DNA of 64,000 nt. Source: Candidatus Aalborgicola bjergmarkensis (GTDB lineage: Bacteria; Pseudomonadota; Gammaproteobacteria; Burkholderiales; Burkholderiaceae_C). The stretch spans positions 124,001-188,000 of the forward strand of contig JADJFE010000040.1 in NCBI GenBank assembly GCA_016708725.1, in the 5' to 3' direction. A model generated the notes under the pieces. The model ran no database searches. It was not told the DNA's origin and saw only the letters and a list, made by a program, of their open reading frames with translations. Positions 8,064 through 15,375 of the stretch are shown here, piece by piece (position 1 is the stretch's first letter; each line of letters opens with the position of its first letter). The position numbers and the translations under genes are program-made.

Positions 8064-8390
8064 ATGAGCGACACACAACAACGCATTGATGAACTGGTCA
8101 AAGGCAACGACATTTTGTTGTTCATGAAGGGCAGCGCCAGTTTTCCGCAGTGTGGTTTTTCCGGACGGGCCGTGCAGATTCTCAAAGCCTGTGGCGTAGA
8201 GCCCAAGGCCATCAAGACCGTGAACGTACTGGAAGACGAAGCCATCCGCGCCGGGATCAAGGACTACAGCAACTGGCCCACCATCCCACAGCTCTACATC
8301 AAGGGCGAGTTCATCGGCGGCTCGGACATCATGCTGGAGATGTACGAAAAAGGGGAACTGCAACAGATGCTGGGTAGCACCACAAGCTGA
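8064..8390 (+). CDS. grxD: Monothiol glutaredoxin GrxD (Grx4 type)
   Basis: A cytoplasmic monothiol glutaredoxin that binds and transfers [2Fe-2S] clusters with glutathione and BolA-type partners. The 108-residue protein carries the CGFS active site (FPQCGFSGRAVQIL) and the glutathione-binding motif WPTIPQLYIKGEFIGGSDI. Length matches the family (~105-115 aa). The ATG at 8064 has GGAG in the right place. No bolA gene is adjacent. The residues before the active site (MKGSASFPQ) differ slightly from the usual MKGTPxFP, which is unlikely to matter. Confidence 0.96.
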   Translation: MSDTQQRIDELVKGNDILLFMKGSASFPQCGFSGRAVQILKACGVEPKAIKTVNVLEDEAIRAGIKDYSNWPTIPQLYIKGEFIGGSDIMLEMYEKGELQQMLGSTTS

Positions 8391-8432
8391 TCAGGCTGAT
8401 AGCTCCGCCTGCCACGAAACCTGCACGGTAAG

Positions 8433-9212
8433 TTGCCCATGCTGACAGAAGATCAACTGCCGCGAACTTTCGACGCGCAGCCTTGCCTGGAAGCAACGCT
8501 CGACGATCTGAACGACGAACGTTTCTTGCTGGGCTATCGCAAGAAAGTCATTGCCGAAGACGTGATCGCTGCCAATGGACGCAGCGTGTCCCAACAACTG
8601 GCTGGTCTGCGTTTTTTTGATTTGCGGCGACACTGCCCCACCCATGCCGGCATCTTGCTGTTTGGTCACCGGCCTGTTCATTTTTTGCCTGGTGCCTATG
8701 TGCAATTTTTGCGTCTTGAGGGCGATGAGCCAACCAGCAAAGTCATTGATGAAAAGCAGATAGCCGGTGACCTTATGACGGTGTTGCAGACACTCGATTT
8801 GCTGATCGATGTGAACGTCCGTCAGCACCCGGTTTTCGTTTCCGGGTTGCGGGAGGAGTCGGTGAGCGATTACCCAAAAATCGCTGTGCGTGAACTTTTG
8901 CTCAATGCGGTCATGCACCGCAACTACCAATCGAATACACCCGTGCGCTTTTACTGGTTTGCCGATCACATCGAAATTACCAATCCAGGGGGTCTGTACG
9001 GTGAAGCGGCTATGGGCGTATTCCCTGAGCGCAACGATTACCGTAACCCGATCATTGCCGAAGCCATGCGCGCACTCGGTTATGTCAACCGCTATGGGCA
9101 GGGTGTGCTGCGTGCTCAAAAAGCGTTGCGTGACAATGGCAATTTACCTGCCGATATCAAGCATGAGACCGACTGGTTTCATGTGCAAATTCCGATTCGC
9201 CGGAGGTTTTGA
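8433..9212 (+). CDS. ATP-binding (HATPase_c_4/RecG-like) regulator, N-terminally truncated
   Basis: The 259-residue product matches the C-terminal part of AlbA_2/AAA_4-type putative regulators: RELLLNAVMHRNYQSNTPVR and HIEITNPGGLYG are the GHKL-like ATP-binding motifs, and RYGQGVLRAQKAL follows. Family members are usually 400-550 aa and begin with an AlbA_2 DNA-binding domain; that domain is missing, and an in-frame TAG at 8400 blocks any upstream extension. The start could be TTG 8433 or ATG 8439. The TGA stop overlaps the livH ATG (TGATG). This may be a decayed remnant kept because it leads translation into livH, or a shortened functional protein. Confidence 0.7.
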   Translation: MPMLTEDQLPRTFDAQPCLEATLDDLNDERFLLGYRKKVIAEDVIAANGRSVSQQLAGLRFFDLRRHCPTHAGILLFGHRPVHFLPGAYVQFLRLEGDEPTSKVIDEKQIAGDLMTVLQTLDLLIDVNVRQHPVFVSGLREESVSDYPKIAVRELLLNAVMHRNYQSNTPVRFYWFADHIEITNPGGLYGEAAMGVFPERNDYRNPIIAEAMRALGYVNRYGQGVLRAQKALRDNGNLPADIKHETDWFHVQIPIRRRF

Positions 9213-10141
9213 TGGAAATTTTGTTACAGCAGATCATCAACGGGCTGGTGCTGGGCAGTATGTATGCCTTGATTGCACTGGGCTACACCATGGTCTATGG
9301 CATCATCAACCTGATCAATTTTGCCCACGGTGAAGTCATGATGGTAGGCGCTTTGACCAGCTGGACAGTGATTGTTCTGGTGCGCGAGGCGGCGCCGGGA
9401 CTTCCCGGTTATGTGGTGCTGGTCATCGCCCTGGTGGTGGCATGCACCGTGGCTGCGGCGCTGAACTTTCTGATCGAAAAAGTGGCCTACCGCCCTTTGC
9501 GCAACAGCCCCAAGCTGGCGCCGCTGATCACGGCCATCGGAATGTCGATCCTGCTGCAAACACTGGCCATGATCATCTGGAAACCCAATTACAAGGCTTA
9601 TCCCACCCTGCTGCCCTCGACGCCCATCGAACTGGCAGGAGCGTTGATTACACCGACACAAATCATGATTCTGGGCGTGACCGCAGCTTCCCTGGCCGTG
9701 CTGATGTGGCTGGTCAACTACACCCGGCTGGGCCGGGCCATGCGCGCCACGGCAGAAAACCCCCGCGTGGCCGGACTCATGGGGGTCAAGCCCGATCTGG
9801 TGATTTCGGCCACCTTCATCATTGGCGCCGTGCTGGCGGCGATTGCCGGTGTGATGTATGCCTCCAATTACGGCACAGCGCAGCACGCCATGGGTTTCCT
9901 CCCTGGGCTTAAAGCCTTCACGGCTGCCGTATTCGGCGGCATCGGCAATCTGGCCGGGGCGGTGATTGGCGCCATTTTGCTGGGCCTGATCGAATCCATT
10001 GGCGCGGGTTATATCGGCGCGCTGACCGGCGGCGTGTTGGGCAGCCATTATTCCGACATTTTTGCTTTCATCGTCCTGATTTTTGTGCTGACCCTGCGGC
10101 CTTCCGGTCTGCTGGGCGAGCGCGTGGCGGATCGCGCATGA
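9212..10141 (+). CDS. livH: Branched-chain amino acid ABC transporter permease LivH
   Basis: An inner-membrane permease of the HAAT family. About eight hydrophobic helices are visible, with the family signature in GYTMVYGIINLINFAHGEV near the N-terminus and the transmembrane-domain/ATPase coupling region (TRLGRAMRATAENPRVAGLM) near 180-200. Length 309 aa is normal. ATG 9212 is preferred over the in-frame TTG at 9209 because CGGAGG lies at 9201-9206. It overlaps the stop of the upstream ATP-binding gene by one base and its own stop overlaps livM (ATGA). It works with livM, livG and livF; no LivK-like binding protein is in the cluster. Confidence 0.96.
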   Translation: MEILLQQIINGLVLGSMYALIALGYTMVYGIINLINFAHGEVMMVGALTSWTVIVLVREAAPGLPGYVVLVIALVVACTVAAALNFLIEKVAYRPLRNSPKLAPLITAIGMSILLQTLAMIIWKPNYKAYPTLLPSTPIELAGALITPTQIMILGVTAASLAVLMWLVNYTRLGRAMRATAENPRVAGLMGVKPDLVISATFIIGAVLAAIAGVMYASNYGTAQHAMGFLPGLKAFTAAVFGGIGNLAGAVIGAILLGLIESIGAGYIGALTGGVLGSHYSDIFAFIVLIFVLTLRPSGLLGERVADRA

Positions 10142-11211
10142 AACGAACAAAATTATTGATGATCCTGCTGGCCGCCATCGGCTTGTTGGTCCTACCCCTC
10201 GTACTGCAGAGTTTCGGCAACGCCTGGGTACGCATTGCCGACATGGCCTTGCTCTACGTGCTGCTGGCGCTGGGGCTTAATATCGTGGTCGGTTATGCGG
10301 GCTTGCTGGACCTGGGCTACGTGGCATTTTTTGCCATTGGCGCTTACATGTTCGGCCTGATGTCCTCCCCCCACCTGAGCGACACATTCCCGCTGATTGC
10401 CAGCACCTTTGACCACGGTTTACACACACCGCTGTGGCTGGTGTTGCCCTTGTCGGCAGCGCTGGCCGGGTTTTTCGGCATTGTGCTCGGCGCCCCCACC
10501 TTGCGTTTGCGCGGCGATTATCTGGCCATCGTCACCTTGGGTTTTGGCGAGATCATCCGCGTGTTCCTGAACAATCTGGACCACCCGTTCAACATCACCA
10601 ACGGACCCAAGGGCATCAGCCAGATTGATTCGCTGCACCTGTTTGGCCAGGACCTGGGGCGTACCTTGTCGATTGGCAACTTTGGCCTGGCTTCGGTGAG
10701 CCTGTACTACTACCTGTTTCTGGCGCTGGTCGTCTTCAGCATAGTGGTGTGCCACCGGCTGGAGCATTCGCGCGTGGGCCGTGCCTGGATGGCGATCCGT
10801 GAGGATGAAATCGCCGCCAAAGCCATGGGCATCAACACGCGCAACCTCAAACTGCTGGCCTTTGGCATGGGCGCCACCTTTGGCGGCGTCTCGGGCACGC
10901 TGTTTGCCGCTTTTCAGGGCTTTATCTCCCCCGAATCCTTCAGCCTGATGGAGTCGGTGATGATCGTTGCCATGGTGGTTTTAGGGGGCGTTGGTCACCT
11001 GCCCGGTGTTATTCTGGGCGCAGTGCTGCTGTCGGCCCTGCCCGAAATCTTGCGCTACGTGGCCACGCCCCTGCAGGAAATGACCGGAGGACGGATTGAT
11101 GCGGCCATCCTGCGCCAGTTGCTGATTGCCCTGGCCATGATTGGTGTCATGCTCTTGCGCCCACGCGGCATCTGGCCATCGCCTGAACACGGCAAGGCGC
11201 TCACAGCATGA
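10138..11211 (+). CDS. livM: Branched-chain amino acid ABC transporter permease LivM
   Basis: The second inner-membrane permease of the Liv transporter, 357 aa. It has multiple hydrophobic helices and the family motifs GLNIVVGYAGLLDLGYVAFF, TLRLRGDYLAIVTLGFGEII and the coupling helix (SRVGRAWMAIREDEIAAKAM). Its ATG overlaps the livH stop (ATGA) and its stop overlaps the livG ATG in the same way. It forms a heterodimer with LivH; the substrate could be leucine, isoleucine, valine, or an amide or other amino acid, since the specificity-giving binding protein is not encoded here. Confidence 0.96.
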   Translation: MKRTKLLMILLAAIGLLVLPLVLQSFGNAWVRIADMALLYVLLALGLNIVVGYAGLLDLGYVAFFAIGAYMFGLMSSPHLSDTFPLIASTFDHGLHTPLWLVLPLSAALAGFFGIVLGAPTLRLRGDYLAIVTLGFGEIIRVFLNNLDHPFNITNGPKGISQIDSLHLFGQDLGRTLSIGNFGLASVSLYYYLFLALVVFSIVVCHRLEHSRVGRAWMAIREDEIAAKAMGINTRNLKLLAFGMGATFGGVSGTLFAAFQGFISPESFSLMESVMIVAMVVLGGVGHLPGVILGAVLLSALPEILRYVATPLQEMTGGRIDAAILRQLLIALAMIGVMLLRPRGIWPSPEHGKALTA

Positions 11212-12026
11212 GCACGACCATGACCACGGGTGATGTGGTACTGAACGTTTCCGGCGTTTCCAAGCGCTTTGGCGGATTGCAAGCCCTCAGCGATGTTGGC
11301 ATCCAGATACAGCGTGGCCAGGTCTATGGCCTCATTGGTCCCAACGGTGCCGGAAAAACCACCTTCTTCAACGTCATCACCGGGCTGTACACACCCGACA
11401 GCGGTACCTTCGAACTGGCGGGCAAGCCCTACCGGCCCACGGCAGTGCATACCGTAGCCAGGGCCGGTATTGCCCGCACCTTTCAGAATATCCGCTTGTT
11501 TATTGAAATGACGGCACTGGAAAACGTGATGGTCGGGCGCCATGTGCGCAGCCACTCGGGGCTGCTGGGCGCGATTTTCCAGACTGCGCGTTTCAAGGCC
11601 GAGGAAGCCGCCATAACGCAGCGCGCCCACGAACTGCTGGAGTACGTAGGTATTGCCAAATATGCCGACTACAAGGCGCGCACCCTGAGCTATGGCGACC
11701 AGCGCCGCCTGGAAATCGCCCGCGCCCTGGCGACCGATCCGCAGCTGATTGCACTCGACGAGCCCGCCGCCGGGATGAATGCCACCGAAAAAGTCCAGCT
11801 GCGCGCGCTGATTGACCGCATCCGCAACGACAACCGCACCATCTTGCTGATCGAGCACGACGTCAAACTCGTCATGGGGCTGTGTGATCGCGTCACCGTG
11901 CTCGACTACGGCAAGCAGATCGCCGAAGGCACGCCCGCACACGTGCAAAAAGACGCCAAGGTCATCGAAGCCTATCTGGGCACCGGCGCCGCCCAGCAGG
12001 CAACGCCCACAGGGGTTACATCATGA
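11208..12026 (+). CDS. livG: Branched-chain amino acid ABC transporter ATPase LivG
   Basis: A cytoplasmic ATPase subunit of the Liv transporter, 272 aa. Walker A is GPNGAGKTT, the LivG-type region TVARAGIARTFQNIRLF is present, the signature is LSYGDQRRLEIARAL, and Walker B is LIALDEPAAGMN, followed by the switch His in LLIEHDVKLVM. It overlaps both neighbours by ATGA junctions. All motifs are intact. An alternative start at the second ATG (MTTGDVV) is possible, since the protein begins MSTTMTTGD. Confidence 0.96.
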   Translation: MSTTMTTGDVVLNVSGVSKRFGGLQALSDVGIQIQRGQVYGLIGPNGAGKTTFFNVITGLYTPDSGTFELAGKPYRPTAVHTVARAGIARTFQNIRLFIEMTALENVMVGRHVRSHSGLLGAIFQTARFKAEEAAITQRAHELLEYVGIAKYADYKARTLSYGDQRRLEIARALATDPQLIALDEPAAGMNATEKVQLRALIDRIRNDNRTILLIEHDVKLVMGLCDRVTVLDYGKQIAEGTPAHVQKDAKVIEAYLGTGAAQQATPTGVTS

Positions 12027-12751
12027 GTAGTACGCGTACTGCGACTTTGCTCAAGGTGACGGGCCTGAAAGTGTCCTATGGCGGCATCCAGGCGGTCAAA
12101 GGTGTCGATTTTGAGGTGCGTGCAGGCGAACTGGTCTCGCTGATCGGCTCCAACGGCGCAGGCAAGACCAGCACCATGAAGGCCATCACCGGCTCGCTGC
12201 CCATGAACGATGGCGCCATCGAGCTATTGGGCCAAAGCATCCACGACCAAGGCCCCTGGGACCTGGTGCGCCAGGGCCTGGCGATGGTGCCCGAAGGGCG
12301 CGGCATCTTCACCCGCATGACGATTCTGGAAAACCTGCAAATGGGCGCCTATATCCGCCGCGACAAAGCCGGAATCGCCGCCGACATCGACAAGGTGTTC
12401 ACCATCTTTCCCCGCCTGCAAGAGCGCCGCGACCAGCTGGCCGGAACCCTCTCGGGCGGCGAACAACAGATGCTGGCCATGGGCCGCGCGCTCATGAGTC
12501 GACCCAAGGTGCTGCTGCTTGACGAGCCCTCCATGGGGCTGTCTCCTCTCATGGTGGACAAGATTTTCGAGGTCGTGCGCGATGTGCATGCACAAGGCGT
12601 CACCATTTTGCTGGTGGAACAAAACGCCAGCCGCGCTTTAAGTCTTGCCAACCGCGCCTACGTCATGGAATCGGGCCTCATCACCATGTCAGGCGACGCC
12701 GCGCAGATGCTGAACAACCCCAGGGTGCGTGCGGCCTATCTGGGTGAATAA
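12023..12751 (+). CDS. livF: Branched-chain amino acid ABC transporter ATPase LivF
   Basis: The second ATPase of the Liv transporter, 242 aa. Walker A is GSNGAGKTS, the LivF-type segment is GLAMVPEGRGIFTRMT, the signature is LSGGEQQMLAMGRAL, and Walker B is VLLLDEPSMGLS, with LLVEQN downstream. It ends with the usual NNPRVRAAYLGE. It overlaps livG by ATGA. The stop codon at 12749-12751 lies inside the left copy of a repeat that recurs before ruvC. Confidence 0.96.
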   Translation: MSSTRTATLLKVTGLKVSYGGIQAVKGVDFEVRAGELVSLIGSNGAGKTSTMKAITGSLPMNDGAIELLGQSIHDQGPWDLVRQGLAMVPEGRGIFTRMTILENLQMGAYIRRDKAGIAADIDKVFTIFPRLQERRDQLAGTLSGGEQQMLAMGRALMSRPKVLLLDEPSMGLSPLMVDKIFEVVRDVHAQGVTILLVEQNASRALSLANRAYVMESGLITMSGDAAQMLNNPRVRAAYLGE

Positions 12752-12811
12752 CGCATAATCACGCTGTAGCGCCCATGGAACGTGCGGATGCAGCTATTAA
12801 CTGTATAGCAA
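12742..12811. repeat. Intergenic repeat, left copy flanking the livF-ruvC interval
   Basis: Starts GGGTGAATAACG, then GCTGTAGCGCCCATGGAACG, GTGCGGATGCAGCTATTA. It matches the copy at 13129-13190 in the same orientation, and its core resembles one arm of the palindromic elements at 13776 and 14628. The livF stop codon is part of the repeat. Confidence 0.75.
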
Positions 12812-12835
12812 GCGCACAAGGCGGGCGCTCTGCCG

Positions 12836-13138
12836 ATGACTCAACACCGGGCGCATCCGTATCAAATCGCAATAGTGCAAATGAATATGGCGACCTCGAA
12901 TCATCCTTCAAATCAGCAACAGGCTATGGATTTGAGTTACTCACCCAATCTGAGGGCCGCTACCTTGCGAAATTCAAACCGTCTGACACCATCAGAAATA
13001 GAATCCTTGAGGAAGGAAACCGCGCAAGATCAGATCAGGATTCGGGAAATTCTGGCAGCACAAAAACAGATGACGGCGCAACTGACGAACTCCGAAGTAG
13101 CGCAGCCAGGGCAAGTCTGGGCGAATCCGGGTGAATAA
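12836..13138 (+). CDS. Hypothetical protein between repeat copies
   Basis: A 100-residue frame with no recognised family. Its second half looks helical (LTPSEIESLRKETAQDQIR, EILAAQKQMTAQL). A competing frame at 12775-13134 (119 aa) overlaps it; neither has a clear ribosome binding site. The interval is lower in G+C than the flanking liv and ruvC genes by eye and is bounded by two direct repeats (12742-12811 and 13129-13190), so it may be an inserted or decayed segment. I favour this frame on composition but it is weakly supported. Confidence 0.35.
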   Translation: MTQHRAHPYQIAIVQMNMATSNHPSNQQQAMDLSYSPNLRAATLRNSNRLTPSEIESLRKETAQDQIRIREILAAQKQMTAQLTNSEVAQPGQVWANPGE

Positions 13139-13190
13139 CGCTGTAGCGCTCATGGTACAAGCGGAGACAGCTATTAATCCTATAGCAACT
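13129..13190. repeat. Intergenic repeat, right copy just before ruvC
   Basis: Starts GGGTGAATAACG like the left copy at 12742 and continues GCTGTAGCGCTCATGGTAC, AAGCGGAGACAGCTATTA. It ends 8 bp before the ruvC start codon, so it supplies the whole leader of ruvC, which has no obvious Shine-Dalgarno sequence. Confidence 0.75.
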
Positions 13191-13197
13191 GCATAAC

Positions 13198-13755
13198 ATG
13201 CGTATTCTGGGAATAGACCCCGGCCTGCGAACCACCGGCTTTGGTGTGATCGAGGCGCAGGGCGCGGAATTGCGCTACGTTGCCAGCGGCACTATCAGCA
13301 CGCAGCACCTGGATGTGACCGCGCTGCCTGCACGCCTCAAGGTCTTGTTTGACGGGGTAGGGGAGGTGGTGCAACGCTACCAGCCCGACTGTGCTTCGGT
13401 CGAAATCGTGTTTGTCAATGTCAACCCGCAGTCCACGCTGCTGCTGGGCCAGGCACGCGGCGCCTGTATTACCGCGCTGGTGCACCAGAACCTGGAAGTG
13501 GCCGAATACACCGCCTTGCAAATGAAGCAGGCCGTGGTCGGCTACGGGCGCGCGGCCAAAACCCAGGTCCAGGCCATGGTGCAGCGGCTACTGTGCCTGC
13601 CCGGCCTGCCCAGCACGGACGCCGCCGATGCACTGGGCCTGGCCATCACCCACGCCCACGCCGGAGTTGCCTTGGCCCGCTTGGCCAAAGCGGGCGCAGT
13701 GGGGGGCGTGGCTGGAGGCATGGCCAGGAATTACAAGGCGGGGCGTAGCCGGTAA
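13198..13755 (+). CDS. ruvC: Holliday junction resolvase RuvC
   Basis: An endonuclease that cuts Holliday junctions with RuvAB. The 185-residue protein has the catalytic acidic residues in GIDPGLRTTGFGVIE (first Asp), SVEIVFVN (Glu) and DAADALGLAITHAH (last Asp pair). It is slightly longer than E. coli RuvC (173 aa), with a basic C-terminal tail (GGMARNYKAGRSR). A diverged copy of this tail, in an open frame, recurs at 14878-14960. ruvA is at 46.5 kb and ruvB is not in the window, so the ruv genes are dispersed. Confidence 0.96.
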   Translation: MRILGIDPGLRTTGFGVIEAQGAELRYVASGTISTQHLDVTALPARLKVLFDGVGEVVQRYQPDCASVEIVFVNVNPQSTLLLGQARGACITALVHQNLEVAEYTALQMKQAVVGYGRAAKTQVQAMVQRLLCLPGLPSTDAADALGLAITHAHAGVALARLAKAGAVGGVAGGMARNYKAGRSR

Positions 13756-13775
13756 CCACTGCTGCACTTCTGATT

Positions 13776-13957
13776 TAATAGCTGCTCCCGCACGTTCCAT
13801 AAGCCCTGTAGGCCGATTCGCACAAAAAAACCTGCCCTGCACCAGCCGCCAGACGCCGGGCGGAGCGATAGATGGGGGGTGTAATGGGCCAGAATCATGA
13901 GCAAATAATGAGCAAATATGGTTGCAGCCCTTATGGGATGTGCGGGATGCGCTATCA
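13776..13957. mobile_element. MITE-like palindromic element, copy A
   Basis: About 182 bp with inverted ends: the left arm TAATAGCTGCTCCCGCACG, TTCCATAAG (13776-13803) pairs with 13930-13957, with about 23 of 28 positions matching. The interior (from GATTCGCACAAAAAAACCTG on) is roughly 80% identical to copy B at 14628-14809 in the same orientation. There is no coding capacity. It fills most of 13756-14034; nothing else was recognised there. Confidence 0.8.
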
Positions 13958-14034
13958 ATTGGCGAGTAAAAATTGGCGAATGCCTCCAGCCCGCCCAGGG
14001 TGTAGGCCCTCAAGAGGCAAATGGGGTGATTACG

Positions 14035-14424
14035 TCACCGCCCTTGGGAATGATGGTGGGCATCACACTGAGGCGCCACGTAGGGTTTCCAACCCCAGCG
14101 TTCACGAATCATGTAGGCAATAAGTGCCACAAAGCCGATTGCCAAAGCCCCTAAAGCGAAAGGCAGAAGCCATCCGAGCGAGGGGAAAACGATTCCAATC
14201 ACGCACAGTATCACCCCCGGCAAGTAGAAACGTGACCAGAGCCAATTATTGGCAATGGCAGGGTGCCGACGCTCGATAAGCTCACCGTTGCAAAGCGTAC
14301 AAACATAGAGCGGATTGGAGGCCAAAGCGTCTGCGCTCGGCGATTTTGGAACTCGCCTAAAGCGCAGCGAGGTGTCGCAATGCGGACATCGGAAATCCAA
14401 AAATGGGTCTAGGTCTGCCAGCAC
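14035..14424 (-). CDS. Zinc-ribbon membrane protein of unknown function
   Basis: A 129-residue frame starting at GTG 14424. The N-terminal part contains two CxxC knuckles (FRCPHCDTSL and YVCTLCNGEL), suggesting one zinc ribbon. Two hydrophobic segments follow (YLPGVILCVIGIVFPSLGWL and LPFALGALAIGFVALIAYMI), then a short His-rich tail. No ATG is in frame before an upstream TAA, so the start is uncertain and an N-terminal truncation is possible. The gene lies between two similar MITE-like elements in direct orientation, which suggests that it was carried in or rearranged with them. Confidence 0.6.
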   Translation of the reverse strand: MLADLDPFLDFRCPHCDTSLRFRRVPKSPSADALASNPLYVCTLCNGELIERRHPAIANNWLWSRFYLPGVILCVIGIVFPSLGWLLPFALGALAIGFVALIAYMIRERWGWKPYVAPQCDAHHHSQGR

Positions 14425-14583
14425 GTATACATTCCAGATGGACTGAATCGCCTCCCAGGAACGGTGGCGATAAGGGGATTAATAGAAATCGCAACCTCTG
14501 CAGCGGGCCGTTAATGCGCCGACTTTACCGCAAGATCGGCTTGCGGGTCGTCCAAGACATTCCGTAACGCCATGCGTGTGCAT

Positions 14584-14597
14584 CCGCTTGCAAGCGG
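14584..14597. repeat. 14-bp perfect palindrome
   Basis: CCGCTTGCAAGCGG lies 31 bp left of MITE copy B. The surrounding stretch 14425-14627 has no recognised gene. The palindrome could be a protein-binding site or a weak hairpin; there is no T-run. Confidence 0.5.
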
Positions 14598-14627
14598 AAT
14601 TATCCTCATTTTCCATCTTTTCCTGAT

Positions 14628-14809
14628 TTGATAGCGCATCCCGCACGTTCCATAAGCCTTGCAGGCTGATTCGCACAAAAAAACCTGCCCTGCACCAGCC
14701 GCCGGGCGCCGTTTGGGCACAGATGGCGGACGTGATGGGTCAAAATGAGGGGGAAATAATGAGCAAATATGGTTGTAGCCCTTATGGAATGTGCGGGATG
14801 CGCTATCAA
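14628..14809. mobile_element. MITE-like palindromic element, copy B
   Basis: A 182-bp element whose 29-bp ends are inverted copies with one mismatch: left arm TTGATAGCGCATCCCGCACG, TTCCATAAG at 14628-14656, right arm at 14781-14809. The interior is similar to copy A. No coding capacity and no transposase nearby. A diverged duplicate of the ruvC 3' end follows 70 bp downstream. Confidence 0.85.
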
Positions 14810-14877
14810 TTGGCGAGTATTGGTGCGAACCGTTGGAGCTGAACCCCTGTCCATCGTCGGGTTCATTGGCCGTAGCA

Positions 14878-14960
14878 GCATTGGCCCGCCTGGCCAAAAC
14901 GGGCGCAGTGTGGGGCGCAACTGGAGGCATGGTCAGGAATTACAAGGCGGGACGCAGCCG
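14878..14960 (+). pseudogene. Duplicated fragment of the ruvC 3' end
   Basis: 83 bp matching ruvC 13669-13751 with about ten mismatches (about 88% identity). The reading frame is still open (ALARLAKTGAVWGATGG, then VRNYKAGRSRS) and is in the same frame as the small gene that starts at 15058. There is no stop codon of the original kind, and the rest of ruvC is absent. Confidence 0.85.
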
Positions 14961-15057
14961 ATCAAATTGTTCGGTTTTGCAAAGGATTACACTTGCTCGG
15001 CATCTGTCAATCACATGCACATACCCAGTCACATACCCAAGTACCGAAAGGAAAGAT

Positions 15058-15345
15058 ATGAGTTTTCTAGACAAGGCAAAAGAGGTGGCCGCATCTATCG
15101 CCGATAAGGCCGCCGAAGCAGGCCACAGCGTTGCAACGACTGCCGATGCAGCAGCCACCAAGGCTGGCGAGGCGGCGCATCAGGTTGGAGCTTCCATCGC
15201 TGGTGGCGCCAGTACGCTGGCTGATCAAGCCTCATCGCTTGCCCATAGTGCGGTGGATGCTACTAAAAGTGCAGGAGCCGCCGGCCTGAGCGCCCTGGAA
15301 AAGGCAACCGGCATTGACATCAACAAAGACGGAAAAATCGGTTAA
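15058..15345 (+). CDS. Small Ala-rich amphipathic protein with EF-hand-like tail
   Basis: A 95-residue protein starting at ATG 15058 with a purine-rich ribosome site (AAGGAAAG). It is a run of amphipathic helical repeats rich in Ala, Lys, Asp and Ser (SFLDKAKEVAASIADKAAEA, then TKAGEAAHQVGASI), similar in style to LEA or apolipoprotein-like stress proteins. It ends in DINKDGKIG, which resembles a calcium-binding EF-hand/dockerin loop (DxNxDG). No name is assigned. The frame is open far upstream through the ruvC-tail duplicate, but the start given has the only good binding site. Its TAA stop lies in a 9-bp tandem array. Confidence 0.75.
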   Translation: MSFLDKAKEVAASIADKAAEAGHSVATTADAAATKAGEAAHQVGASIAGGASTLADQASSLAHSAVDATKSAGAAGLSALEKATGIDINKDGKIG

Positions 15346-15375
15346 TCAGGTTATTCAGGTTATTCAGGTTATTCA
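15340..15375. repeat. Four-copy 9-bp tandem repeat holding two stop codons
   Basis: One GGTTAATCA followed by three GGTTATTCA units. It contains the TAA stop of the small Ala-rich gene (15343-15345) and the TGA stop of the convergent dctM gene (15375-15373 on the minus strand). Confidence 0.95.

Noticed and set aside
12775..13134. An alternative 119-codon frame between livF and ruvC
   Set aside because: It starts inside the repeat unit and has poorer composition than the 100-codon frame; kept only as an alternative.
14791..15057. An N-terminal extension of the small Ala-rich gene through the ruvC-tail copy
   Set aside because: The open frame begins inside MITE copy B and has no ribosome site; the ATG at 15058 has one. 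Kept only as a possible readthrough.
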